From Streptomyces sp. CBMA29 (GTDB lineage Bacteria; Actinomycetota; Actinomycetes; Streptomycetales; Streptomycetaceae): 64,000 nucleotides of DNA. Location of the stretch: contig NZ_MECL01000220.1 of assembly GCF_014596445.1 (NCBI RefSeq), forward strand, positions 180,440 to 244,439, given 5' to 3'. The translations under genes and the position numbers were made by a program. Positions 16,517-24,244 of the stretch are shown here, piece after piece. The notes under the pieces are model-generated. The model was not told the origin of the DNA and ran no database searches. It saw only the letters and a list, made by a program, of their open reading frames with translations. Within the stretch, counting starts at the first letter, position 1. The number at the start of each line of letters is the position of its first letter.

Positions 16517-16976
16517 CGGGCGCTCAAGCAGCGGGTGTGACGGTGAGAAGCCGAAGTGGAAGATTGTCACCCGCGCGGGTTTCTCCGTCGAGGGCTACCT
16601 TCCCGCGTGGGCCGAGGACGATCCCAGTCAGACCGACGTCCCGCTTGAGCTTCTGTCGGTGCGGCTGGCCGATGTCACGCACTGGATGGAGTTCGAAGGG
16701 CAATCGGCCCGGATACGCTCGGCTCTCGAATCAGACGGTGAGCGATCCGGCGAGAGCCAGATCCTCTGGGGCGTCATGGAGTGCCGGCTCTTCGCGGAAG
16801 AGCCCGAGGCCAGCGCACCCGTCGTCAACCTCGCGATCGTCGAGGACTTCTGGATAGACGGCCTTGACCCTGCGGGTCTCGCACAGATCGCGGCCAAGCT
16901 GCGAGGCCAGGCCGATCGTCTCGATCACGAGATTCGGCCCCGACTCGTCGCGGCCCGGACCGACTGGGCTGTATGA
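16473..16976 (+). CDS. DUF6907-like protein, start uncertain
   Basis: The body VTRAGFSVEGYLPAWAEDDP and a DVTHWMEFEGQS segment resemble the DUF6907 family often found beside helix-turn-helix regulators in Streptomyces. In its reading frame the only start codons lie inside the upstream gene (ATG 16473, GTG 16491). The ATG that neatly overlaps the upstream stop (16513) is in another frame and would run out of register at about 16560. Either the two genes overlap by some 40 bases or a frameshift has occurred near the start. Function is unknown. Confidence 0.6.
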   Translation: MPMKASVKTSGRGNDGRSSSGCDGEKPKWKIVTRAGFSVEGYLPAWAEDDPSQTDVPLELLSVRLADVTHWMEFEGQSARIRSALESDGERSGESQILWGVMECRLFAEEPEASAPVVNLAIVEDFWIDGLDPAGLAQIAAKLRGQADRLDHEIRPRLVAARTDWAV

Positions 16977-17070
16977 ATATCAAGGTGCCAGGACAACTAA
17001 GGCTCGGCAGTCGAATCTCCCATTGGGCAGGCAACGGGTACGGAACGACTAATCCGGTATAGGAAAATAC

Positions 17071-17101
17071 ATAAGCCCCAGGTCCGCGACCTGGGGCTTA
17101 T
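17071..17101 (-). terminator. tRNA-Gly terminator, 14-bp perfect stem
   Basis: ATAAGCCCCAGGTC and GACCTGGGGCTTAT form a perfect stem with a CGC loop, directly downstream of the tRNA gene on the minus strand. A T-rich tract follows on that strand. A related copy lies at 3539-3571 beyond the outermost attachment repeat. Confidence 0.85.
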
Positions 17102-17104
17102 CTA

Positions 17105-17178
17105 TGGAGCGGATGACGGGAATCGAACCCGCGCTCTGAGCTTGGGAAGCTCATGTTCTACCATTAAACTACATCCGC
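17105..17178 (-). tRNA. tRNA-Gly (CCC anticodon), integration site
   Basis: The minus strand folds as a tRNA. The acceptor stem is GCGGATG with CATCCGC, the D arm contains TGGTAGA, and the anticodon stem is TGAGC/GCTCA with loop TTCCCAA (anticodon CCC). The T arm carries GGGTTCGATTCCC, and the CCA end is encoded (17105-17107). Its 3' half (17107-17147) recurs at 4434-4474 and, altered, at 7343-7381, which identifies it as the target of integrative elements extending leftward. The gene is intact, as expected when an element restores the 3' end. Confidence 0.95.
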
Positions 17179-17338
17179 GTGAAGGCCCTGGTGGGGGTGG
17201 CTTCTTGGGGGAGTCTACCGCATGCGGGGGGTGGGGTGGGGCGTAGGTTGGGGGCGGAGTGGTGAGTGGGTGCGCGGTGGGTTGATCCCCTAATGTGTGG
17301 GTTTGTCGTCCACGCCGGTTGGTTGGGGAAGGGACTTG

Positions 17339-17509
17339 ATGGAGCGCACCGTTGTTCGTTGTGCCGAGGGGCATGTGTTCAGTACGGCTTCGTTCCCGAT
17401 GCAGCATTTGGGGGCGGAGAGGTTGGGGCCCGGTCGGTTGTTGAGGTGTCCCAGGTGCGCGCGGCTGAGGCACGCGGTGCCGGTGGCCGGGGGCGGGGAG
17501 AAGCGGTAG
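17339..17509 (+). CDS. small zinc-ribbon-like protein
   Basis: This 56-residue frame starts at ATG 17339 after GGGGAAGGGA. It contains VRCAEGHVFS and LLRCPRCARLRHAVPV, giving Cys, His, Cys and Cys as likely zinc ligands. It resembles short conserved hypothetical proteins of Streptomyces. It lies between the tRNA and dcd and probably has its own transcript. Function unknown. Confidence 0.6.
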   Translation: MERTVVRCAEGHVFSTASFPMQHLGAERLGPGRLLRCPRCARLRHAVPVAGGGEKR

Positions 17510-17584
17510 CCGGGGGCCGGTGAGGCGGCGGCTCCGGGTCGGAGGATTGGGTCGGGGCCGCTCCGGGCGCGTAACCTTCGGGGC

Positions 17585-18160
17585 GTGCTTCTCTCTGACA
17601 AGGACATTCGAGCCGAAATCGACAACGGACGCGTGCGCGTGGATCCGTTCGAGCCGTCGATGGTGCAGCCGTCGAGTATTGATGTGCGGCTGGACCGGTT
17701 CTTCCGGGTGTTCGAGAACCACCGGTATCCGCACATCGACCCGGCGGTGGAACAGCCGGATCTGACGCGGCTGGTGGAGCCGGAGAGTGACGAGCCGTTC
17801 ATCCTGCATCCGGGGGAATTCGTGCTCGGGTCGACGTACGAGGTCATCTCGTTGCCCGACGACATGGCGTCGCGGCTGGAGGGGAAGTCGAGTCTGGGGC
17901 GGCTGGGGCTGCTGACGCACTCGACGGCGGGGTTCATCGACCCCGGCTTCTCCGGGCATGTGACGCTGGAGCTGTCGAATGTCGCGACGCTCCCGATCAA
18001 GCTCTGGCCCGGAATGAAGATCGGGCAGCTCTGCCTCTTCCGGCTGACCTCGCCCGCCGAATTCCCTTACGGATCGCAGCAGTACGGCTCCCGTTACCAG
18101 GGGCAGCGCGGGCCGACGCCTTCACGGTCCTTCCTCAACTTTCACCGCACCAAGGTCTGA
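17585..18160 (+). CDS. dcd: dCTP deaminase (housekeeping)
   Basis: This 191-residue enzyme deaminates dCTP, supplying dUTP (or dUMP in bifunctional types) for thymidylate synthesis. The active-site elements are intact: KSSLGRLGLLTHSTAGFIDP with S102 and R106, E129 in HVTLELSN, and the lid SRYQGQRGPTPSRS. The start GTG 17585 is preceded by TAACCT seven bases upstream and no clear Shine-Dalgarno, so the mRNA may be leaderless. It serves as the intact reference for the two degenerate paralogues at 10.4-11.4 kb. Confidence 0.95.
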   Translation: MLLSDKDIRAEIDNGRVRVDPFEPSMVQPSSIDVRLDRFFRVFENHRYPHIDPAVEQPDLTRLVEPESDEPFILHPGEFVLGSTYEVISLPDDMASRLEGKSSLGRLGLLTHSTAGFIDPGFSGHVTLELSNVATLPIKLWPGMKIGQLCLFRLTSPAEFPYGSQQYGSRYQGQRGPTPSRSFLNFHRTKV

Positions 18161-18186
18161 GGGCGCTGGGTCGGTCCCCCGGGCGG

Positions 18187-19095
18187 TCAGATCAGCGGCA
18201 GCTTGAACAGGCAGAGCAGCGCGATCAGTTGGATCGACGCCGCCCCGAGCGCCTTCGGCCACGGCAGGTCGTGCGATTTGCTGACCATCGAGGTGAGCAG
18301 CGCCGCGCAGCCCAGCCAGGTGAGCCAGCCCAGGAGTTGGACGAAGCTGTTGGCGCCGCCGAGGAAGAGCGCGAAGAAGAGCCGCGGGGCGTCGGTGAGC
18401 GTCGTGATCAGAAGCGAGAGCCCGATCGTCGGCGCCCAGGCGCCGTCGCCGCCGAACTGCCGGGCGAGGGTGTTGGTGACCGCGCCGAGCGTGACCGCGG
18501 AGATGACGACGGCGACGGCCGTGGTGAGCACCCACGGGATGCTGGTGGTGAGCGTCGCGTCCAGGACGTCGCTGCGGGCGGCGTCGAAGCCGAAGACGGC
18601 GAGCAGCCCGTAGAGGAAGGTCACGGTCAGGGCCGGGCCCCAGACCGTGTGGTCGCGCATCTGCCAGAACGTACGGCCGGGTCGCAGCACGACGCCGCTC
18701 AGCAACTGCTTCCAGTGCAGCCGCGGACCGACCGGCGGCGCGGCGGACTGACCCGCGCGGTACGTCGCCACGTTGTCGTCGCCCGAGTACGGGGGCTGGG
18801 TGTACGGGGTCTGCGCGTGCGAAGGCTGCCCGTACGGCTGCTGCCCGGCGTACGGATCGACGTACGGCTCCTGGCCGCCCTGGCCCGCAAACCCGGCGCC
18901 CAGCGTGAACGCCTTCGTCTGGCCGGGCGACTCGTCGTAGCCGCCGGGCTGCCCCGCCGCGGGCGCGTAGTACTCCGGCTCGCCGGGAGGCGTTCCGTAC
19001 GCGCCCTGCCCGTGACCCGAGCCGTATCCCGGCCCCTGGCCGGGACGGCCGCCCCGGCCACCGCCCTCACCGCGTCGATTCCTGAATCCAGCCAC
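18187..19095 (-). CDS. Yip1-domain membrane protein
   Basis: This 302-residue protein starts at GTG 19095. Residues 1-130 are a disordered Gly/Gln/Pro/Tyr-rich tail. About five hydrophobic segments follow (TVTFLYGLLAVFGFDAARS, VLTTAVAVVISAVTLGAV, IGLSLLITTLTDAPRLFFA, WLTWLGCAALL, IQLIALLCLFKLPLI), matching the Yip1 family. Its role in bacteria is not established. It is convergent with dcd. Confidence 0.8.
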   Translation of the reverse strand: MAGFRNRRGEGGGRGGRPGQGPGYGSGHGQGAYGTPPGEPEYYAPAAGQPGGYDESPGQTKAFTLGAGFAGQGGQEPYVDPYAGQQPYGQPSHAQTPYTQPPYSGDDNVATYRAGQSAAPPVGPRLHWKQLLSGVVLRPGRTFWQMRDHTVWGPALTVTFLYGLLAVFGFDAARSDVLDATLTTSIPWVLTTAVAVVISAVTLGAVTNTLARQFGGDGAWAPTIGLSLLITTLTDAPRLFFALFLGGANSFVQLLGWLTWLGCAALLTSMVSKSHDLPWPKALGAASIQLIALLCLFKLPLI

Positions 19096-19248
19096 GTCAT
19101 CGAACGTACCCGGTAAGCCGCCGCACCGCTCCTGTCGTCCGGTCCGCCGCCGCCCATTGCTGCCAACCTGTGACACGCGGCGGCGAACCCGTCGACGGAC
19201 CCCAGGGCAAACCCCTAGGGGAACCGTAAGGGCTGGTGAGGCCCCGGA

Positions 19249-21534
19249 TCAGGCCGTCCCGGCCGCCGCTTCCTCGCTCAGCTCGGCCGCGTCCGCCGGC
19301 GCCTTCACCGACTGGAGGAGAAGCTGCGAGACGTCCACGACCTGGAGGGCCTCCTTCGCCTGGCCATCGTTCTTCTTGCCGTTGACGGAGTCGGAGAGCA
19401 TGACCAGGCAGAACGGGCACGCGGTGGAGATGATGTCCGGGTTGAGGGAGAGAGCCTCGTCGACGCGTTCGTTGTTGACGCGCTTGCCGATCCGCTCCTC
19501 CATCCACATCCGGGCGCCGCCCGCGCCGCAGCAGAAGCCGCGCTCCTTGTGACGGTGCATCTCCTCGTTCCGCAGACCGGGCACGGCCGCGATGATCTCG
19601 CGCGGCGGTGTGTAGACCTTGTTGTGCCGCCCGAGGTAGCAGGGGTCGTGGTACGTGATCAGGCCCTCGACCGGCGTGACCGGCACCAACTTGCCCTCGT
19701 CCACGAGGTGCTGGAGGAGCTGGGTGTGGTGGACGACCTCGTACTCACCGCCGAGCTGCGGGTACTCGTTGGCGATGGTGTTGAAGCAGTGCGGGCAGGT
19801 GGCGACGATCTTCTTCGAGGCGCGCGGCTTGCGGTTCGCGGGATCCACCGAGCCGTCCTCTTCGAGGGACTCGCCGAAGGCCGTGTTGAGCATGGCCACG
19901 TTCTCCTGGCCGAGCTGCTGGAAGAGGAATTCGTTGCCCAGGCGGCGGGCGGAGTCACCGGTGCAGTTCTCGTCGCCGCCCATGATCGCGAACTTGACGC
20001 CCGCGATGTGCAGCAGCTCCGCGAAAGCCTTGGTGGTCTTCTTCGCGCGGTCCTCCAGGGAGCCCGCGCAGCCGACCCAGTACAGGTACTCGACCTCGGT
20101 CAGGTCCTCGATGTCCTCGCCGACGACCGGCACCTCGAAGGTGACTTCCTTGACCCACGCCAGGCGCTGCTTCTTCGGCAGGCCCCACGGGTTGCCCTTC
20201 TTCTCCAGGTTCTTGAGCATCGTGCCCGCCTCGCTCGGGAACGACGACTCGATCATCACCTGGTAGCGGCGCATGTCGACGATGTGGTCGATGTGCTCGA
20301 TGTCGACCGGGCACTGCTCGACGCAGGCGCCGCAGGTGGTGCAGGACCACAGCACGTCCGGGTCGATGACCCCGCCCAGACCGTTCGGCGCGGCCTCCGC
20401 CGTGCCGATCAGCGGGCGCTCGGCCTCGGCGAGCGCGGCGGCGGGGACGCCCGCGAGCTGCTCGGGCGTACCGGTCTCCTCGCCCTCCGCGTTCTTGCCG
20501 CCGCCGGCCAGCAGATACGGCGCTTTGGCGTGCGCGTGGTCGCGCAGCGACATGATCAGCAGCTTGGGGGAGAGCGGCTTGCCGGTGTTCCAGGCGGGGC
20601 ACTGCGACTGGCAGCGCCCGCACTCGGTGCAGGTGGAGAAGTCGAGGATGCCCTTCCAGGAGAAGTGCTCGACCTGGGAGACGCCGAACTGGTCGTCCTC
20701 GTCGGGGTCTTCGAAGTTGACGGGTACGCCGCCGCTGACCATCGGCTGGAGCGCGCCGAGCGCGACCTGACCGTCCGCGTTCCGCTTGAACCAGATGTTG
20801 GGGAAGGCCAGGAAGCGGTGCCAGGCCACGCTCATGTTGGTGTGGAGGCCGAGCACGATCGCCCAGATCATCGTGACGCCCAGTTTGACCATGGCGACGG
20901 CGTAGACCGTGTTCTGGAGGCTGCCGGTGCTCATCTTCCGGAAGGCGGCGACCAGCGGGTACGAGACGAAGTACGCGGCCTCGTAGTGGCCGACGCCGTG
21001 CAGGGCGCCCTCCAGGCCGCGCAGCGTCAGGATCGCCAGGCCGATGATCAGAACGACGTACTCCACGAAGTACGCCTGCCAGGCCGTCGAACCGGTGAAG
21101 CGGGACTTGCGGCCGGCGCGCGAGGGCAGATTCAGCAGCCGGATCACGATCAGGGTGAGGATGCCGAGGGTGGTGAGCGCCGCGATGAACTCGGTGTACA
21201 CCTCGTACGGCAGCCAGGTGCCGATCCACGGCAGGATCCAGTCGGCCTTGAAGAGCTGGCCGTACGCGTTGACGATCGTCAGGCCGAGGGTGAGGAAGCC
21301 GACCGCCACGAACCAGTGCGCGACGCCGACGACGCCCCACTTGTTCATCCGGGTGTGGCCGACGAATTCCCTGGCCAGGGTCGTGGACCGGGCCACCCGG
21401 TCGTTCGTGCGGGAGCCCGCGGGCACGGGCTGGCCGAGCGTGACGAACCGGAAGATCTGCGCGACGGCGAGGCTGATCAGGGCGACGCCGACCGCGGTGA
21501 GGACCAGCGACACGATGATCGCGGCGAGTTGCAT
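19249..21534 (-). CDS. membrane-bound iron-sulfur heterodisulfide-reductase-like protein
   Basis: This 761-residue protein starts at ATG 21534 after GAGGAG. The N-terminal 270 residues hold about six membrane helices resembling the HdrE/NarI-type cytochrome b subunit. Two 4Fe-4S clusters follow (CTECGRCQSQCP and CTTCGACVEQCP). Two CCG domains are present; the second has the typical FCCGAGGARMWMEERIG and a CPFCLVML end. It is a fused HdrD/HdrE-type electron carrier common in actinobacteria, probably linking the quinone pool to a cytoplasmic thiol or flavoprotein donor. The partner is not in the window. Confidence 0.88.
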   Translation of the reverse strand: MQLAAIIVSLVLTAVGVALISLAVAQIFRFVTLGQPVPAGSRTNDRVARSTTLAREFVGHTRMNKWGVVGVAHWFVAVGFLTLGLTIVNAYGQLFKADWILPWIGTWLPYEVYTEFIAALTTLGILTLIVIRLLNLPSRAGRKSRFTGSTAWQAYFVEYVVLIIGLAILTLRGLEGALHGVGHYEAAYFVSYPLVAAFRKMSTGSLQNTVYAVAMVKLGVTMIWAIVLGLHTNMSVAWHRFLAFPNIWFKRNADGQVALGALQPMVSGGVPVNFEDPDEDDQFGVSQVEHFSWKGILDFSTCTECGRCQSQCPAWNTGKPLSPKLLIMSLRDHAHAKAPYLLAGGGKNAEGEETGTPEQLAGVPAAALAEAERPLIGTAEAAPNGLGGVIDPDVLWSCTTCGACVEQCPVDIEHIDHIVDMRRYQVMIESSFPSEAGTMLKNLEKKGNPWGLPKKQRLAWVKEVTFEVPVVGEDIEDLTEVEYLYWVGCAGSLEDRAKKTTKAFAELLHIAGVKFAIMGGDENCTGDSARRLGNEFLFQQLGQENVAMLNTAFGESLEEDGSVDPANRKPRASKKIVATCPHCFNTIANEYPQLGGEYEVVHHTQLLQHLVDEGKLVPVTPVEGLITYHDPCYLGRHNKVYTPPREIIAAVPGLRNEEMHRHKERGFCCGAGGARMWMEERIGKRVNNERVDEALSLNPDIISTACPFCLVMLSDSVNGKKNDGQAKEALQVVDVSQLLLQSVKAPADAAELSEEAAAGTA

Positions 21535-21709
21535 GTGGGCTCCTCGGGCCTGCGCGGCGGTTCGGTAGGAGGGGGCCGTGGGTTCAAGGTCGTGCTGGCA
21601 AGGTCGTACGGGTCGTACGAGCAAGGTCGTACTAAGCGGTAACTTAATCTGGTCTCCGCTGAGATTACCCGTGATCCGCGGGCGCATACAGCCGTGCAAC
21701 TCGTGATCT

Positions 21710-21788
21710 GCGTCGCGATGCGACCTGTTGCGACCTGTTGCGAGCCGTCGCGAGCCGTCGCGAGCCGTCGTGAGCTGTCGCGACCGGC
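21710..21788. repeat. short tandem repeats between the Fe-S protein and sugar dehydrogenase
   Basis: Two CGACCTGTTG units and three CGAGCCGTCG units follow one another, ending next to the dehydrogenase stop codon. The rest of the 254-base gap (21535-21788) shows no gene and presumably carries the promoter of the Fe-S protein. Confidence 0.7.
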
Positions 21789-23027
21789 TCAGAGCCGCTC
21801 CACGCTCTCACCCCGGCACCGGTTCCGGGTGTCGAAGACATACGTCGCCGCCCGCGCGACCATCGTGTAGTCGAAGACGTCGTGGTCGGTCGCGACGACC
21901 ACCACGTCCGCCGCCGCGGCCTCCTCCTCGGTCAGCTCCACGCACAGCAGGTCGGCGGGCAGCCGGGCCGGGTCCGCGTACGGCTCGACCGCGTGCACCC
22001 GGGCGCCGCGCGCCGTCAGCCCGGCCGCGATGGCGAGCGCGGGCGATTCACGAAGGTCGCCGCTGTCGCGTTTATAAGCGAGGCCCAGCAGAAGGACGCG
22101 GCTTCCGTCGACCGGTCGCTGCCTGGCGTCGAGGCCCGCCACGATCCTGTCCACCACCTGGGTGGGCATCAGCCCGTTGATCTCCTCGGCGAGCGCCGCG
22201 AAACGCAGCAGACCACGGGGGACCGGCAGCCGGTGACCGCCGACGCCGGGGCCGGGGTGGAAGGGCAGGAAGCCGTACGGCTTGGTGGCCGCCGCGTCGA
22301 TCGCCTCGCGGATGTCGGTGCCCATCGACCCGGTGACGGTGGCCAGTTCGTTGACCAGCGCGATGTTCACCTGGCGGAAGGCGTCCTCGATGAGCTTGGT
22401 CAGCTCGGCGGTGCGCGGCGACGAAACCGGCACCGTATTGCGCACGATTCGGGAGTAGAAGCCGTCGACGGCGAGGAGCGATCGTACGTTCACACCGGAG
22501 ACGACCTTGGGGGTGTTCTCCAGCCGCCACCGGGGGTTGCCGGGGTCGGTGCGCTCGGGGCTGTAGCCCAGGTGGAAGGCGCTGCCCGCGGTCAGGCCGC
22601 TGATCTCCTCCAGGACCGGCCGCAGCAGCTCCTCCGTGGTTCCGGGCGCGGTCGTGGACTCCAGGACGACGGTGGCGCGCGGGCGCAGGTGCGGGGCCAC
22701 GGCCCGGCCCGCGTCCACGATCGCGCCGCGGTCGGGAACGCCGTCGTGGACCGGTACGGGGACGGTGATCACGCAGACGTCGAAGCCGTGGGCGTCCGCG
22801 TAGTCCGTACTGGCCCGGTAGCGGCCCGAGGCGAGGGCCTCGGTCAGCCGCTCCGCGGGAACGTCGCCGACACAGGAGTCCCCGGCCGCCAGCCGTTTGA
22901 CCCGCTGCTCGTCGATGTCGATCCCGGTGACCGTGAAACCGGCCTCGGCCGCCCGCAGCGCCAGCGGCAGCCCGACATGGCCCTGGCCTACGACGACGAC
23001 GCGCTGGCTGTCTTCGGTGGGTTCCAT
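21789..23027 (-). CDS. UDP-glucose/GDP-mannose dehydrogenase family, catalytic Cys absent
   Basis: This 412-residue protein starts at ATG 23027. The NAD-binding start VVVVGQGHVGLPLALRAAE, the central ELTKLIEDAFRQVNIALVNE helix and the C-terminal LLGLAYKRDSGDLRESPAL are all typical of nucleotide-sugar dehydrogenases (WecC/TuaD type). The catalytic loop should read GGHC(L/I)P(V/I)DP. Here it reads GGHRLPVPRGLLRFAAL: the cysteine is Arg and roughly a dozen residues after the loop are missing. Oxidation to the uronic acid needs that cysteine, so the protein is probably inactive for the usual reaction or has a new one. It is divergent from an LCP protein that also lacks its core. Confidence 0.85.
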   Translation of the reverse strand: MEPTEDSQRVVVVGQGHVGLPLALRAAEAGFTVTGIDIDEQRVKRLAAGDSCVGDVPAERLTEALASGRYRASTDYADAHGFDVCVITVPVPVHDGVPDRGAIVDAGRAVAPHLRPRATVVLESTTAPGTTEELLRPVLEEISGLTAGSAFHLGYSPERTDPGNPRWRLENTPKVVSGVNVRSLLAVDGFYSRIVRNTVPVSSPRTAELTKLIEDAFRQVNIALVNELATVTGSMGTDIREAIDAAATKPYGFLPFHPGPGVGGHRLPVPRGLLRFAALAEEINGLMPTQVVDRIVAGLDARQRPVDGSRVLLLGLAYKRDSGDLRESPALAIAAGLTARGARVHAVEPYADPARLPADLLCVELTEEEAAAADVVVVATDHDVFDYTMVARAATYVFDTRNRCRGESVERL

Positions 23028-23199
23028 GACGCTTAAATTAGCCCTAATCGTGACAAGTATGGCAAAGGCGACATTAAGTTCATCGGATGTCGGGTCACCG
23101 AGCGAGCGGACCACCGTGCGAGCGGACCACCGCGCGAGCGGGTCAACGTCAGCGCGCCATGACGAACGAGGCGCCGCGATCACGCGGGAGGAGGCGGGC

Positions 23200-24084
23200 A
23201 TGCGGGCCGTGCTGCGCTGGGTCGCGATCGGCGCCGGGCTCCTCCTGGTGGTGACGGCGGGTCTGGGCTGGGCGTCCTACCGGAAGTTCAGCGGCAACAT
23301 CCACACCGACCGGGCCGCGGAGAAGGTGCTCGCCCGGTACGCGAAGGAGCGTCCCCGCGCGCTGGTGCCGCAGGCGCGCAACATCCTGATGCTGGGCTCC
23401 GAAAGCGGCCAGGGCGGCCAGGGCGGCCAGAGCGCCGAGAGCGGCTCGGGCTCCGGCACGTCCCCCGGCACGTCCCCCGGCGCGTCCCCCGGCGCGCCCC
23501 CCGGCGAGGACACCTCCGACGCCGCCGTCCTGCTGCACCTGTCCGCCGACCGCCGCCACGCCGCCGCCGTCGGCGTACCGCGCGCCCTGAAGGTCGGCGT
23601 GCCGAGCTGCCCGCGCCCGGACGGCGGTACGAGCCCGGCCGCGTACGAGCCCTTCGGCCGCGCCTTCGGCGGCGGCGGGGCGGCCTGCTCGATCCGCGCC
23701 TTCGAACGGCTCAGCGGCATCCGCGTCGACCACCACATGGTGGTGGACCTCGCCGGGTTCGACCGGATCGAGGCCGCGGTCGGCGCCCACGCAGGTGAGC
23801 GCCGCCGGGAGCTGTTGCGTACGCTGACCCGTGAGGCGCGCGGGGCGGACACGCTGCACCATCCGGCCCGGTTCTTCGGTCTGGTCAACACGGCGACGTC
23901 GTCCATCACGGCCGATCCCGGACTCAGTACGCTGCCCGCGCTGTACGAGCTGGCCGGAAGCCTGCGCAAGGTGCCGGACGGCGCCCTCGTCTTCCGTACG
24001 CTGTCGGCCCGGCCGGCTGAGTCCGGTCCGCTGCTGACGGCGCTGCGCGCGGACCGCCCGGTGCCGGCGTCCCCGGACCACTGA
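23200..24084 (+). CDS. LCP (LytR-CpsA-Psr) family protein lacking the central segment
   Basis: This 294-residue protein starts at ATG 23200 after GGGAGGAG. An N-terminal membrane anchor (WVAIGAGLLLVVTAGLGW) is followed by NILMLGSES, a Gly/Ser/Pro-rich low-complexity insert, DTSDAAVLLHLSADRRHAAA and VDHHMVVDLAGFDRIEAAVG. LCP enzymes attach cell-wall polymers to peptidoglycan using conserved Arg residues in an ALAYVR...R..RQ stretch. Here the sequence jumps from EAAVGA straight to ERRRELLRTLTREA, so that part of about 50 residues is missing. It is likely non-catalytic or a relic. Confidence 0.8.
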   Translation: MRAVLRWVAIGAGLLLVVTAGLGWASYRKFSGNIHTDRAAEKVLARYAKERPRALVPQARNILMLGSESGQGGQGGQSAESGSGSGTSPGTSPGASPGAPPGEDTSDAAVLLHLSADRRHAAAVGVPRALKVGVPSCPRPDGGTSPAAYEPFGRAFGGGGAACSIRAFERLSGIRVDHHMVVDLAGFDRIEAAVGAHAGERRRELLRTLTREARGADTLHHPARFFGLVNTATSSITADPGLSTLPALYELAGSLRKVPDGALVFRTLSARPAESGPLLTALRADRPVPASPDH

Positions 24085-24153
24085 CGCGGCACCTCGCCAC
24101 ACCGCCTCCGACCTGCGATAACGCCCGCCCTGCGCACATAAAGCAGAGATAAG

Positions 24154-24225
24154 TTGAGTGTGGTCGACTCACGTCTGTTGACAGAAGATCCCGGGTCGTG
24201 CAGTCTTGAGTCAGTTCCACTCAAG
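24154..24225 (+). promoter_or_regulatory. dnaK promoter with two HspR operators (HAIR)
   Basis: A perfect HAIR (CTTGAGT-N7-ACTCAAG) lies at 24205-24225. An imperfect one (TTGAGT-N7-ACTCAC) starts at 24154. A TTGACA -35 at 24178-24183 with a CAGTCT -10 about 17 bases on would place the promoter under the second operator. HspR bound with DnaK represses this operon in Streptomyces. The hspR gene is the last gene of the operon, giving feedback control. Confidence 0.9.
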
Positions 24226-24244
24226 TCAGCAGGAGGATTTCACC

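Noticed and set aside
17107..17147. Search for a tyrosine integrase gene beside the intact tRNA
   Set aside because: No integrase-like frame exists between 7.4 and 17.1 kb; the neighbouring genes are regulators and DUF proteins.
19549..21642. Long open frame antisense to the Fe-S reductase
   Set aside because: Low-complexity shadow with no recognisable motif.
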